From Carya illinoinensis (taxonomy: Eukaryota > Streptophyta > Magnoliopsida > Fagales > Juglandaceae), in the NCBI RefSeq assembly GCF_018687715.1, contig NC_056758.1, positions 41,733,967-41,797,966 of the forward strand: a DNA stretch of 64,000 nt, given 5' to 3'. The position numbers and the translations under genes are program-made. Position 1 is the first letter of the stretch, and every line of letters starts with the position of its first letter. Under the pieces are notes generated by a model that was given only the letters and a program-made list of their open reading frames with translations, was not told the DNA's origin and ran no database searches. This document shows positions 37,730-47,900 of this stretch, piece after piece.

Positions 37730-38526
37730 TGATGGGCCCCAAGGCAGATCAAGTCTTAAGGATCAATTACAAGATTAAGAGCCATGAAGATTAAGGGAGC
37801 AATGCAAGAATTGGTGCAATCCAATTGGGATGAAACTAGCAAGAGCCCAACACACATGATGGGCTTGAAAAAATGAGAATCAGTTTTGATCCACTTGATC
37901 CAAGTTATAGAAGACACGACTTGAGCCGATTGTTATTAAAGACCATGGACTTATTTATTTCATTGAAATGGCTTATTTTATTAGTCAAAGGAATTATTCT
38001 AGAATAATTGGGCTTGGGAGATGTCTAGCCCATATGTCTTATTTCTAATGACCTAGGGTTTTTGGGAAGGCCTTGTATTTTGGCCAAGGGCATATTTGGA
38101 AAGTTATTAATTTATGTGAACTAGGGTTTTAGAAGTTACTGTAGCGCGGCACTGTTCACGCTACAGTACCCGCGGCACTATTCCTTTAGGGTTTTGGGAA
38201 TTGTTTATTTAAGACACTTGTAGCCTCATTTGAGAGGTAAGACATTTTTTATTGAATTTTCATTGTGAGTGAGTTTTCTCCTCGTGTTCTTAATTGAACT
38301 CTTGCACTTATCAAAGGTAAATCACAACTTTTGTGGCGTTTCTCCTTGTAATTTGGGTTCTTGAGACGGGATTTCATTGGGTCTAGATTTTAATATAATC
38401 TAGGTTCTTGGAACGAGATTTCAATGGGTCTAAATTCTCCATCCATAGACTTGAGTTTGGCGTTCTTGGGTTTGTTTTCCAATATTGTTGTTGGGTCTCA
38501 AAGCGAGTCGATTGGGGTTCACATCA
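37730..38526 (+). repeat. 3' LTR of the Ty3/gypsy element
   Basis: 797 bases matching the 5' LTR, directly preceded by the polypurine tract and followed by the CTTGA duplication. Confidence 0.92.
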
Positions 38527-38540
38527 CTTGACTTAACATG

Positions 38541-38780
38541 AAAAATACATACTCCACAGTTGTTGTGGCCCCATGTATTCTACACGTCATAATGCAGTTA
38601 AATACATACTCCACAGTTGTTGTGGCCCCATGTATTCTACGTGTCACAATATAGTTAAATACATACTCTACAGTTGTTGTGGCCCCATGTATTCTACGTG
38701 TCACAATTGTTGTGTCTCACGTAGTGTATGCGTCACAATTGATGTGACCCCATACTTCATGTGCCACAGTTGTTATAGAC
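38541..38780. repeat. 57-bp minisatellite
   Basis: Three good copies of a unit beginning AAATACATACTCCACAG and containing GTTGTTGTGGCCCCATG lie at about 38541, 38598 and 38655. Shorter, degenerate copies (GTCACAATTG, ATGTGACCCCATACTTCATG) follow to about 38780. The unit contains TGTGGCCCCATGTATTCTAC and its period is about 57. Confidence 0.85.
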
Positions 38781-39561
38781 CCCACGAAACTGAATGCAAC
38801 TCAAGATGAAACATGACTGGAATACGAAAGGACTGAAACCCCGACGTAACATAACGTGACTTGAACATAACTTGAAAGACTTGACCAACTTGAGATAGAA
38901 ACATTTCGTAACATAACATATAATAGACAACATATTTAATATGACATACTTGCAATGGTGAATATTACATGACTTGACATACATGTAATAGATGGCATAC
39001 TTAACATAGCGTACTTGTAATGTATAGCAATACATGACAGAATATAATATGTAACAGTTTTCATATATATGACAGAATATATTATGTAACAGATAAAAAC
39101 TGATGACAATAAATTCTATGTAATAGACAATTATATGATAACTTGGCATGGCATGACATATATGATAACACACATATATATACACTGTAGTTCCTTTACT
39201 TAGCACACATACATAATAGACTGTTAGTAAGTTAAAAGCTAATTTACCTCGATCTCCGTGTTTCTTATAAAACCTTAAGCGCGATCACGAGGAACTGTAA
39301 TTAGTGATTCTAAAAGTTAGCACTAAATCACTAATAAATTGAAATATGGAAATATGGAAAATACTAACTTAAAGAGTAAAATTTTTATTTTACTCTCTGC
39401 ATGTAGGGGTGGGCTCCGACTCCAACGGAGTCGAAATGCCCACATCCGACCTCCGACTCCGACTTGAGTCGGATGTCAAAACCACCTCCGATTCCGACTC
39501 CGATTGGAATCGGAGTTCGACTCCGATCGGAGTTCTCGGAATCGGAGTTGAGATGTCGGAG

Positions 39562-40265
39562 GTGATTGCCGAAACTGTGAGCTCCACTGCCTGCTGGACA
39601 GTCCATTTCTCGGTTCCTTTCATTCTGGTCTTATCCAAAATCTTATCCACCAAATCCCCATCTCCATGTTCGTCCTTAACCCTGAATATATCTGCAGTAA
39701 TCTCAATCAAGAAACTCTCCAATTCCCCTCTATTCCACTCCGCAAAGATCTCCGTAAGTTCCTGGTTTGATAGCCCCCCAACGTTCTTCAACACATCGTA
39801 GGCCTCCGAGATGAGCTGCATGTCGCCAAACTCAATCCTGTTGTGGACCATTTTCATGAAGTTCCCCAAGCCGCCCTCGCCGATATAGGTGACGCACGGC
39901 CCATCGTTTTTTACCTGGGCGGCAACTTTTTTGAGTATGTCCTGGATATTGGTGTAGGCCTGATAGGATCCCCCGGGCATGAGAGAAGGGCCGTTACGGG
40001 CACCCTCTTCGCCCCCCGACATGCCCATCCAAAGGTAGAGGAGGCCCTTTTCCGAGACCTCGTGGATTCGGCGCTCGGTGTTCTCGTACCACTCGTTTCC
40101 GCCGTCAATGATGGTGTCACCAGGTTCCATGAAGGAGGAGAGCGCGGCGATGGTCTGGTCAACCGGATTACTAGCTTTGACAAGGATGATGATCGATCTG
40201 GGGTGTCGGATGGAGAGGACAAAGTCTTTGGGGTTGTATTGGCCGGTCAAGGGGAGGCGCTGGAG
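39562..40265 (-). pseudogene. Captured 6-phosphogluconate dehydrogenase fragment
   Basis: About 235 residues match plant decarboxylating 6PGDH from LTGQYNPKDFVLSI to KWTVQQAVELTVSA, without introns. Recognisable motifs are DTIIDGGNEWYENTERR, MSGGEEGARNGPSLMPGG and NFMKMVHNRIEFGDMQLI. The N-terminal NADP-binding start (about the first 70 residues) and the C-terminal domain are missing, and normally fixed residues are changed (W in YLWMGMSGG, R in VHNRIE). The real enzyme makes ribulose-5-phosphate and NADPH in the oxidative pentose phosphate pathway. Plant 6PGDH coding regions usually lack introns, so DNA-level capture and retrocopying cannot be told apart from intron loss. The frame runs on past the fragment into the element's end repeats. 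It is probably not a working enzyme. Confidence 0.88.
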
Positions 40266-40379
40266 GGGGAAGAGAGGAGCAGAAATGTGTAGGGTTAGCC
40301 GGTTAGAGATGAATTTATATCCTATTAAAAACGGCGTCGTTTAAGGTTTTCTAAAAAAAAAATTTGCAAAATGTGTAAT

Positions 40380-40453
40380 GGTGCATGAGGGGATTCGAAC
40401 ACAGGATCCGAAGAAACAAAACCAAGCCTCTACCATTGAGCTACTTGACTACC
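40380..40453 (-). other. tRNA-like sequence in the hAT element
   Basis: On the minus strand GGTAGTCAAGTAGCTCAATG (box A-like) is followed about 35 bases later by TGTTCGAATCCC (box B) and ends TGCACC. The acceptor stem pairs only in part, so this looks like a tRNA pseudogene or SINE head rather than a working tRNA. Confidence 0.5.
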
Positions 40454-40629
40454 TAATGTTAGTTATACAATATATAATATATAAGGTATAAATAGTCGGA
40501 GTTCGGAGTCGGAATCCAGAGTCAACAAGGCCTCCGGACTCCGACTCCGACTCCGAATTCCGAGAACTCCGACTCCGTCGGAGTCGAATTCGGAGCGGAA
40601 TTTGCACAGGCCTATCTGCATGTAGGAAA

Positions 40630-41650
40630 ATGACAGTTTAACCCATAACTTAAGGATTTTGTATACTAATTCCAAAAGTCACCAAAATTATCTTCAACTC
40701 AAATATCAATTTAGAAACATTTAAAACTAATAACAACTATTAAAACTCCATAGGGCCGAAATTCTCATATGCTATTTCCATTGATTTTTGTTTCTAACTT
40801 GTTTTGATTAACTTTTTGATCTATAACTTATAAAGATATGATCTTAAAATCAAACCATCACATGATTTAAAAAGATGTCCTAAAACATATATAAGCTTCT
40901 AATTCAAGATCACATGGTTAAAAATTAACCAAAACATAAATTTAGCCAAAAACATAAATTTAGCCAAGAACATCCACAATTTGGCTTATCTGAATATCTC
41001 TTTACATAAAATTTCATATCTTTAAAACTAATATCAAATATTTTCAAAATAATAATATAACATGTATATAAGATACTTAGGATCCTCCAATAAAATTATC
41101 AAGGTCATTAGAATAGGTTTAGACCACCAAAGAGTTAAACTTTCTCAAAACAGAAACTGTTTTTCCTTTTCCAGTTTCTAAGTTTCTAAATCTAAGAAAA
41201 TCTTTAATCAGAACATTTAATCATGCAAAAATCCTCAACCAATAATCATATATACATGTTAACAATACTCCATAAAAATTTCGGACCAATATCTATCAAT
41301 TTGCTTGGTCAAAAACTCCAAACTATAACATATTCTCCAGTTTATCTCCCAGAATGACTTTTTTATAGTTTATATAATATTTGACTGACCAAATGATCTT
41401 CAAATGGGATAAATAAGATATCCACGTAAACTAGACTAAAAAAAGAACAACTTATATGAAGGAGACTTTATGATAAAACACTTACAAAAACTTAGAAATG
41501 GGCGTGCAAAAGAACTCCTAAAAGTTGTCCGAGAGAGAGTGTTTGATATTCTTTTAATGGAAAATGTAAATGAAGATAAGTTCATGGGTGGTGGCTGGAG
41601 ATACTTATGAATGATATATGGAAGAGGATAAGACTGGAGTTGAGAGTTGA
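40630..41650. other. AT-rich non-coding stretch
   Basis: No gene is seen. The sequence looks like the non-coding body of the outer element and holds only short random frames and A-rich or T-rich runs. Confidence 0.5.
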
Positions 41651-41654
41651 GTAT

Positions 41655-41870
41655 AGGTTTTTCCTACCCAAAATATCTATAAAAGATTATCTCAAGATAT
41701 TTCTATTCATTAATATCTACAAAAATCTGTTTAAGATATTTTTATCTAATAATATTTATAAAAATCAGTTCAAGATATTTTTACCCAATAATATTCACGA
41801 AAATTAGCTCAAGATATTTTTTTTTTATCCAATAATATCCACAAAATCAGCTTAGGCTATTTTTCAAAAG
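41655..41870. repeat. Tandem repeat, about 46-bp period
   Basis: Four to five diverged copies of a unit resembling AATATCTACAAAAATCAG followed by TTCAAGATATTTTTACCCA follow one another. The unit AAGATATTT recurs at regular spacing. Confidence 0.75.
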
Positions 41871-42200
41871 TGGGGAGTAGACTTGGAAGAGTAAGGTGGC
41901 TAAAATCTTTCCATGTGTCCAATTAAAACTTTCTAACTATCTCCAATAATCAAAAACACACTTCTGATACCACAGTGAGTAATAACATTAACTATACGAT
42001 TAATAGATTCGTGAAAACTTATCGGGTTTTCACGAGATTCCTAAAACTAATAGAAATTTCCCCGTTAAATTTCTAACGGGCTGTTACAAAATCTGTTCAT
42101 GTATTTCGGGCTCTTCCATCATCACCGTCGGATTTTCTTGTCGCCGTGCACATCTCAAACAAGTGGTCTGGGAAAAAGTGTGTTAAAGAACCTGTTGAGA

Positions 42201-42452
42201 TCAACAAGAAGCATTGCTTCTTAATAAGCAGCACCCCGATACTGAATTAGCATCGGCCAGCGCGGAGGCGAAGGTCTTGCCAAACCTGAGGGTGGAGCAG
42301 AGCCACTCAGAGAAGGAGCCGATGTCGGGGTCAAAGAAGGTGTTGAGGGCGTAGGTGAGAGTGTGGTGAGGGCTAAAACAGCCGTCGATGAGGGATGTGA
42401 GGGCCAGACCCGAACCCATGGCATACATCATGTGAGGACCTAGGCCTGGCAT
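42201..42452 (-). pseudogene. Unidentified host gene scrap
   Basis: The frame MPGLGPHMMYAMGSGLALTS followed by LIDGCFSPHHTLTYALNTFF and DPDIGSFSEWLCSTLRFG is GC-richer than its surroundings and has normal protein character, so it looks like a captured or broken gene piece. I have a vague sense of a plant membrane protein of unknown function, but cannot name it. It begins at an ATG and ends without a plausible splice or stop context. Confidence 0.45.
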
Positions 42453-42907
42453 GGCTTATTCGATATATTTATATGCAGGCCTTACTGATAGCCATGTTCG
42501 GTTAGTTTAATGGGTCTGCATCCTCTGTGGCTACTGGAGGGGTCCAGTCCAACTCGGCTCGTTTGTATCGTATGTGTCGGCAGTGGGAAATAGATACATG
42601 TGAGTGTCGGCTCCGAAATCCCCAATCCAAACAAGTCCTGTGATTTTTTCATCTTGTTTGCTCTCTTGGTAATGGATTTGGATCTGATTTCGGGCTTATA
42701 GAGCCGATCCGTGACCTTCATAACTGGTGCATCTGGGTTCGTAGTCGGTGTGCGAGTTGCTGAGTGGCCCAGAAAATGTGCTCTCCTTTTCTTCCATGAA
42801 TATTAGGCTATACGAGCCAGTACTAGTACTACTCCCTCTGGCAAGATTTTGATTATCTTAGAACAAATATTCATGGAAGTAAAGCTGATCTTTAGATTCA
42901 TCATAGA

Positions 42908-43081
42908 TGGAAGCCAGTCAATCTGGTCGGCCTTCTTGTTGCTGCTTCTCACTCTATTGGGGACCGACTTCTTGAACCAAGAAGAATCCATGATCTTGGA
43001 TATCGTAATTCGGGTACTTGGGTTTGGGTCGAGAAGCTTCGTGATGAGTCTACGAGCTTCGGAGGAGAACCAAGGTGATGA
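42908..43081 (-). pseudogene. CBL-interacting protein kinase (CIPK) fragment
   Basis: About 58 residues match the C-lobe end of a CIPK kinase domain: PWFSSEARRLITKLLDPNPS (subdomain XI region), then TRITISKIMDSSWFKK, and the basic linker after it. The pattern is nearest to the CIPK6/CIPK4 type. The ATP site, catalytic loop, activation loop and NAF motif are absent, so it is a scrap. It lies just inside a copia LTR and primer-like site, which suggests capture by a retroelement. Confidence 0.75.
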
Positions 43082-43296
43082 TCTGAGTCCTCGAGACTCC
43101 ACTACAGAGAGATCGAAGTGTTGCTTGGATCGGGTTCTTCTTTTCCGGTTGTACCTTTGGAACTTCAATTCTGTCTACCAGTATTAAGGTACAATAGTTT
43201 GCAAGAGAGCCGCAGGAATTGCAAAAAGTGGGATCGGAGAAACAAATGGGAGTTGGCCTGGTAGGCGGTGGGAAAAATCGTATCGTGCTGATAACG

Positions 43297-43491
43297 TGTT
43301 GTGAATCAATGAGAAAAGAGAGAGTTTCAAAGATAGAGAGAGAACGAGAGAGAGGATTCTTTTCATTGATCTATATATTAAGACATCAATATACCCATAT
43401 ATATAGGGTTACAAAAGTCTAAATTGACGACTACGACTTGGTCAATTACGGCGACTAAATATGATCATACAATACAAGTTAGTTTATAACA
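43297..43491 (-). repeat. Copia LTR, second copy, with primer-site-like sequence
   Basis: A 195-bp block with TGTT...AACA ends matches the LTR at 28183-28383 in the same orientation. On the minus strand it is followed at once by CGTTATCAGCACGA, a string I associate with the start of the internal region of this copia type, so this would be a 5' LTR. The flanks (TAACG and GAAAA) are not a target duplication. Confidence 0.7.
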
Positions 43492-44305
43492 GAAAATATT
43501 GTTATGAAGCCTTCCCACTTGACAAAAGGCTCCTGTTTTAGCCAACTGAAAGCATAGCACATGACACACCACGTAAACACCACCGTGAGCCTCCCCTTGC
43601 CACACTCCACCCCTTGCACCGCCCACCATGCTTGCATCGCACGGCACAAATTCTTCTATTTAATGAGTTCTTTAAAGTCACGACTTCATAACAACGTCAT
43701 GTTCAATCCACCACCCGTCTCTTTTCTTCTAGTAAGCTTTCCTCCTCCCTTCACGATAGGGCGTTAACCTTATATCGTTCCTCCATTTTTCTCTATTGAA
43801 AGTTACTTACATTTCTGTGTAGTTGTTGTGCTCTACCGTCGAACATCGCAAATGAAGTTAGAAGTCGCTAAACGACCACAAAAAATGGCCATCCGAACAC
43901 TTTCTGTCAACCTCACACAATGTCGCTAAGCCACACCCGTCTCTCTCTCTCCCTCCCTCCCTTTTTTGACTTTGTTAATTTTCTCTAAAGGTACACACAC
44001 AGAGTTCAAAAAATGAAAAAAGATGATGAAACAATTTGAAGGAGTTTGATCTTGTCCTGACTTTTGGTTATGCTTATTCTCAAACAAGTCAGAGATGGAA
44101 AAATATAGTATCATATTCTGCTACTAATTTCCACGTTTTAGTCCATAGTTGTAGCCATAGAGAGCGATAGCCACAATATTACAATGGACTTTAAAGAATC
44201 ATATTTTGTAAAGAACAATTCTACAGACAGTCGGCGAATAAAGTCGCCCTGCAGTCGCCACTCATTTTTTATTGTAAAATTGTCGAAATCCGTTTTTGCC
44301 CCTAC
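43492..44305. other. Spacer
   Basis: No gene is seen. A block at 44215-44270 (ACAGACAGTCGGCGA, CTGCAGTCGCC) resembles the end of the MITE at 51412-51616. Confidence 0.45.
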
Positions 44306-44644
44306 TTATACGGCAGTTGGACAGATTTGTTTTTTGACTAATTCAACTAGTATTTCATTCACTCCCACAATGTCTGACAGTTTTTCCACAAGCTTTTGAT
44401 CACAAGCGAGAAGCTCCTTCAAGGCTATTATGGAGTCTTGCTTTGGTGAAAGATTTTTGCTGCTCAAAAACCAGACCATGCAATCCAAAGAAGCTCGACA
44501 TCCTAAGGATTTTTGGGCTTCCACATCAAAAGGAAACATTCAATTCGGTGCAAACTATCTCTTCCAACACTGCGACATTTCTCTCAACAGAATCATTTGA
44601 AAATCCATCTCGTGGTTGCCTGCAAGATTCTTTTTCCCGGCATG
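44306..44644 (-). pseudogene. Gene fragment, ARM-repeat-like, split by a copia insertion
   Basis: A minus-strand frame reads EAQKSLGCRASLDCMVWFLS then SKNLSPKQDSIIALKELLAC and KLVEKLSDIVGVNEILVELV: leucine-rich helices like armadillo repeats, perhaps of a plant U-box protein. Upstream in another frame FSNDSVERNVAVLEEIVCTE continues to the copia insertion site, and beyond the element (49868-49920) the same frame resumes with SNDFRLEEEKNSPP. There is thus a frameshift at about 44535 and an insertion at GCATG. The family assignment is weak. Confidence 0.4.
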
Positions 44645-44986
44645 TGTCAGAATTGAGTGAAGAATGAAGAAGATTTGCCATGATCTTGTTGAGAGGAAAA
44701 TAACGTGAAGTAAGACAACAAAGAGATGGAAAGTTTCAGTATATTCAAGTATTCAGTGGGTAAGTTACTTTTCAGAGGAACCTGAGTGTATCATTTATAT
44801 AGGCTATGAAAGACTAAATAAACTAGCTAATAATCCTATACAAGTTGTCCAACAAGAAGCATAAATAAAGGAAGATGGCATGTGGGCACTGTCTTTGACA
44901 GTTACATTTCCAAGGGGCTGGACTGAGATGCTGTAAATTGAGGATTCCTATGTTGTCTTGTCACTCAATTTAATTGAATCTTGAGA
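44645..44986 (-). repeat. 3' LTR of the young copia element
   Basis: 342 bases matching 49526-49867 with about two transitions. The pol stop codon (44948-44950) lies inside it. Confidence 0.93.
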
Positions 44987-47900
44987 CTCCCCTTTAAGGT
45001 GGATGCACGGATTAAGTGTGTTCATCTTGGACAGTAGAAAAAGGAATGTAGCAGTAGGTAGAGCCTTTGTTAGGATATCTGCAATCTGTAACTTTGAACT
45101 CACATGTATTGGTGTAATGATTCCAGCAAGCACTTTCTCTCTAACAAAATGACAGTCCAGCTCAATGTGTTTTGTTCTTTCATGGAACATTGGATTTTTG
45201 GTGAGGTGTAGGGCTGCCTGGTTATCACAATATAGGAGGGCAGGTCTCGAATGGCTTGTGTTAAAATCTTGCAGCAGGTTCATTAGCCATACAATTTCAC
45301 AGCTGGTGTTGGCCAATGCACGGTATTCAGCTTCAGCAGAGGACCTAGATATAGTGGTTTGCTTCTTTGATTTCCAACTAATCAAGGAATCTCCCAAGAA
45401 GATGCAAAAACCAGTGGTAGATCTTCGGGTTTCAGGACAAGCAGCCCAATCTGAGTCACTAAATGCTCTGAGAAGTAGTTCAGATTTGGAAGAATATAGG
45501 AGACCTTGGCCTATGGATCCTTTGAGATATCTCAAGACTCGGTGTGCAGCTTGCTGATGGATTTGTGAAGGCCGATCCATAAATTGACTCAAGATGTTAA
45601 CAGAATAAGTGATGTCCGGTCTTGTAATGGATAAATAAATTAACCTTCCAACCAGCCTCCTATAACTTGTAACGTCAATGATAGGATCTGCTGCCAAATG
45701 AGAAAGTTTATGATTCAATTCCATTGGTGTGCTGATAGGCTTGCATCCGAGCATACCAGCATCCTCTAAAATCTCAAGAGTGTATTTCCTTTGATTCAAA
45801 TGAACTCCTTTTTCTGATCTTGCTATTTCTAAGCCAAGGAAATACTTTAGATTGCCAAGATCTTTGATTTTAAATTGGCTGTGCAGATATGTCTTGATGG
45901 AGTCAATTGTTTTGAGATCATTGCTTCCAATGAGAATGTCATCAACATACACTAATAATGCAATAAACTGGCCATCATGAATCTTTGTGAACAAAGAGTA
46001 ATCTGACTTGGATTGTTGGAAACCAATGGCAATGAGGGATGTGGAAAATTTTGAATGCCATTGCCTTGAGGCTTGCTTAAGGCCATAAAGGGATTTGTGC
46101 AGCCTACAAACTAAATTTTGATCTGTGATCGACTCCCCTTTAGGCTGAAATCCCAGAGGCAAATCCATGTAGATCTCTTCTTCTAAATCCCCATGAAGAA
46201 AAGCATTGTGAACATCCAATTGGTTCAAATACCAATTGTGAATTGCTGCCAAAGTAAGGAAGATACGAACAGTAGTGATCTTTGCAACCGGGCTAAAGGT
46301 TTCATGGAAGTCGAATCCCTCTCTTTGAGTGTAGCCCTTGGCTACCAATCGGGGCTTGTGCCTTTCTATAGAACCATCAGAGTGCAATTTGGTCTTGTAG
46401 ACATATCTACAGCCAATTGCTTTCTTACCTTTTGGAAGAGTAGTGACTGTCCAAGTGTTGTTGGCCTCCAATGCATTCAACTCATCTGCCATGGCTTTGA
46501 TCCAATGCTCAGAGAGAACAGCCTCAGCATAAGTGGTAGGATCTCGGGTAGAGGAAAGGGAGAGTGTATAGGCCTTGTGAGAGGGGGAGAAATGAGTGTA
46601 GGAAAGGTAATGCTCAAGTGGATGAGCAGTGGAGTGATGAGATGATGGTGAAGATGCTGAGTTGCAGTGATAATCAAGAAGGTATTTAGGTGGGTTTTTG
46701 ACCCTATCCGATCTTCTTAGAGGTGCAGGAGATGGTGAGGGTAAAGTGGTGGAAGGAATAGGATTAGAAGGAAGGGAAGGAGAGGAAGGGGGGTCGGTTG
46801 AAAGGGAATAAGGTGAGGGTGTATTTAGGTCATTGACAGAAGAAGGGTCGGTTGGAAGGGGATCTTGGAAGTCTACATCCGAAGGAATGGGAGGTAAAAT
46901 GGAGTCTGGAGATGGAGCAAGTGTAGAATTGTAGTGATGATGTTGGAAAGGAAAATTAGTTTCATGAAAAATGATGTCTCTTGAGATGCTATACTTGTGA
47001 CTGTCCAGATCATAAACTTTGTATCCCTTAACCCCTGGTGGATATCCTATGAACATACACCTCCTTGCTCTTGGATCTAGCTTGGTTCGGTTGTGTTTGA
47101 GAGTGGAGACAAAACATAAGCAACCAAAGACTCTTAAATGTGAATATGAAGGAGGAGCTGAAAACAAAAGCTCATAAGGTGACCGATTGTTAAGTACAGG
47201 AGTGGGGATCCTATTTATTAAGTGAACTGCTGTTAGAACAGCATCTCCCCAAAACTTGGTGGGAAGAGAGGCTTGGAAGAGCAAAGCCCGAGTAGTGGAA
47301 AGGAGGTGCTGATGCTTCCTTTCAACTACGCCATTTTGTTGACGGGTGTAAATGCATGTCTTTTGATGAAGGATTCCATGTTTATTATAGAATTCTTGCA
47401 TTAGAAACTCGGCTCCATTATCAGATCTAATTTGTTTCACTTTAATATTGTATTGAGTTTTTGTCATTTGGATGAAAGACTGCAAGAGACTTCGAGTTTC
47501 AGATTTAAACTTCATTAAAAAAATCCATGTCATTCGGCTATAGTCATCTACTATAGTGAGGAAATATTGATGTCCTTGAGGTGTGGCTTGTGAATATGGT
47601 CCCCAAATATCACAATGGATTAACTCAAAAGGAGAAGAAGTGGAAGAAACACTGTTGGGAAAGGGATTTCTTTTCTGTTTTGCAAAATGACAAACATTAC
47701 ATTGATTGAAATCAGTACATTTTACATCTGAGGCATGAGAAGAAATCAAATTTAACCTTTGATTTGATACATGCCCTAATCTAAAATGCCATAAATGAAA
47801 ATCTTGACTTGTTGAAACTTGTTGGACTTGAGATAAAAGGCTGGGATCAGAATTGGTTGTTGCTGGACTTTGATCAAAAAAACTTCCTAGTGAATTGGAA

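Larger units (their letters stand above)
33585..38526 (+). mobile_element. Ty3/gypsy retrotransposon, internally deleted and shuffled
   Basis: Two 797-bp LTRs (33585-34381 and 37730-38526) flank the element, with a perfect CTTGA target duplication at 33580-33584 and 38527-38531. The LTRs start TGATGGGCCCC and end CACATCA. A primer-binding site resembling that for initiator tRNA-Met (TGGTAATCAGAGC) begins at about 34384, and a polypurine tract (GAGGAGAGGGGGAA) ends at 37729. By eye the LTRs differ at about 15 sites with no indels (near 2%), so insertion is fairly recent. Coding parts keep protease and pieces of RNase H and integrase, but gag is mostly lost and RT is missing, so the copy cannot move without help. 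Confidence 0.92.
39404..40614 (-). mobile_element. hAT-like element carrying a captured 6PGDH fragment
   Basis: The 1211-bp unit begins TAGGGGTGGGC and its other end, read on the opposite strand, begins TAGGCCTGTGC, matching the usual TAGGGGTG-type hAT termini. A perfect 8-bp target duplication, TCTGCATG, lies at 39396-39403 and 40615-40622. Both ends carry arrays of CTCCGACTCCGA and TCGGAGT inverted repeats (39411-39560 and 40490-40590). Between them lie a minus-strand 6-phosphogluconate dehydrogenase gene piece and a tRNA-like stretch. No transposase is present, so it is non-autonomous: a Pack-type hAT. Confidence 0.82.
32937..42088. mobile_element. Possible outer element hosting the gypsy and hAT insertions
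   Basis: The left limit TGTGACGTCCCC and the complement of the right limit, TGTAACAGCCCG, resemble each other, and AAATT/AAATC flank them. Both ends have short hairpins (CCCCAAAT...ATTTGGG; CCCGTTA...TAACGGG). If real, this is one non-coding element of about 4.2 kb (after removing the gypsy insertion) into which the Ty3/gypsy element and the 6PGDH-bearing hAT element later jumped. A TGGTATCAGA string at about 41970 on the minus strand could instead mean an LTR with primer site. The assignment is tentative. Confidence 0.3.

Noticed and set aside
38541..38780. CRISPR-like array
   Set aside because: Regularly spaced repeats exist, but the whole unit repeats with no unique spacers, and this is a plant nuclear sequence; it is a minisatellite.
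40380..40453. Functional tRNA gene
   Set aside because: Box A and box B are present, but the acceptor stem is not well paired and no clear anticodon arm could be folded.
45165..46645. Plus-strand frames over the copia pol gene
   Set aside because: They are antisense shadows of the RT/RNase H region.
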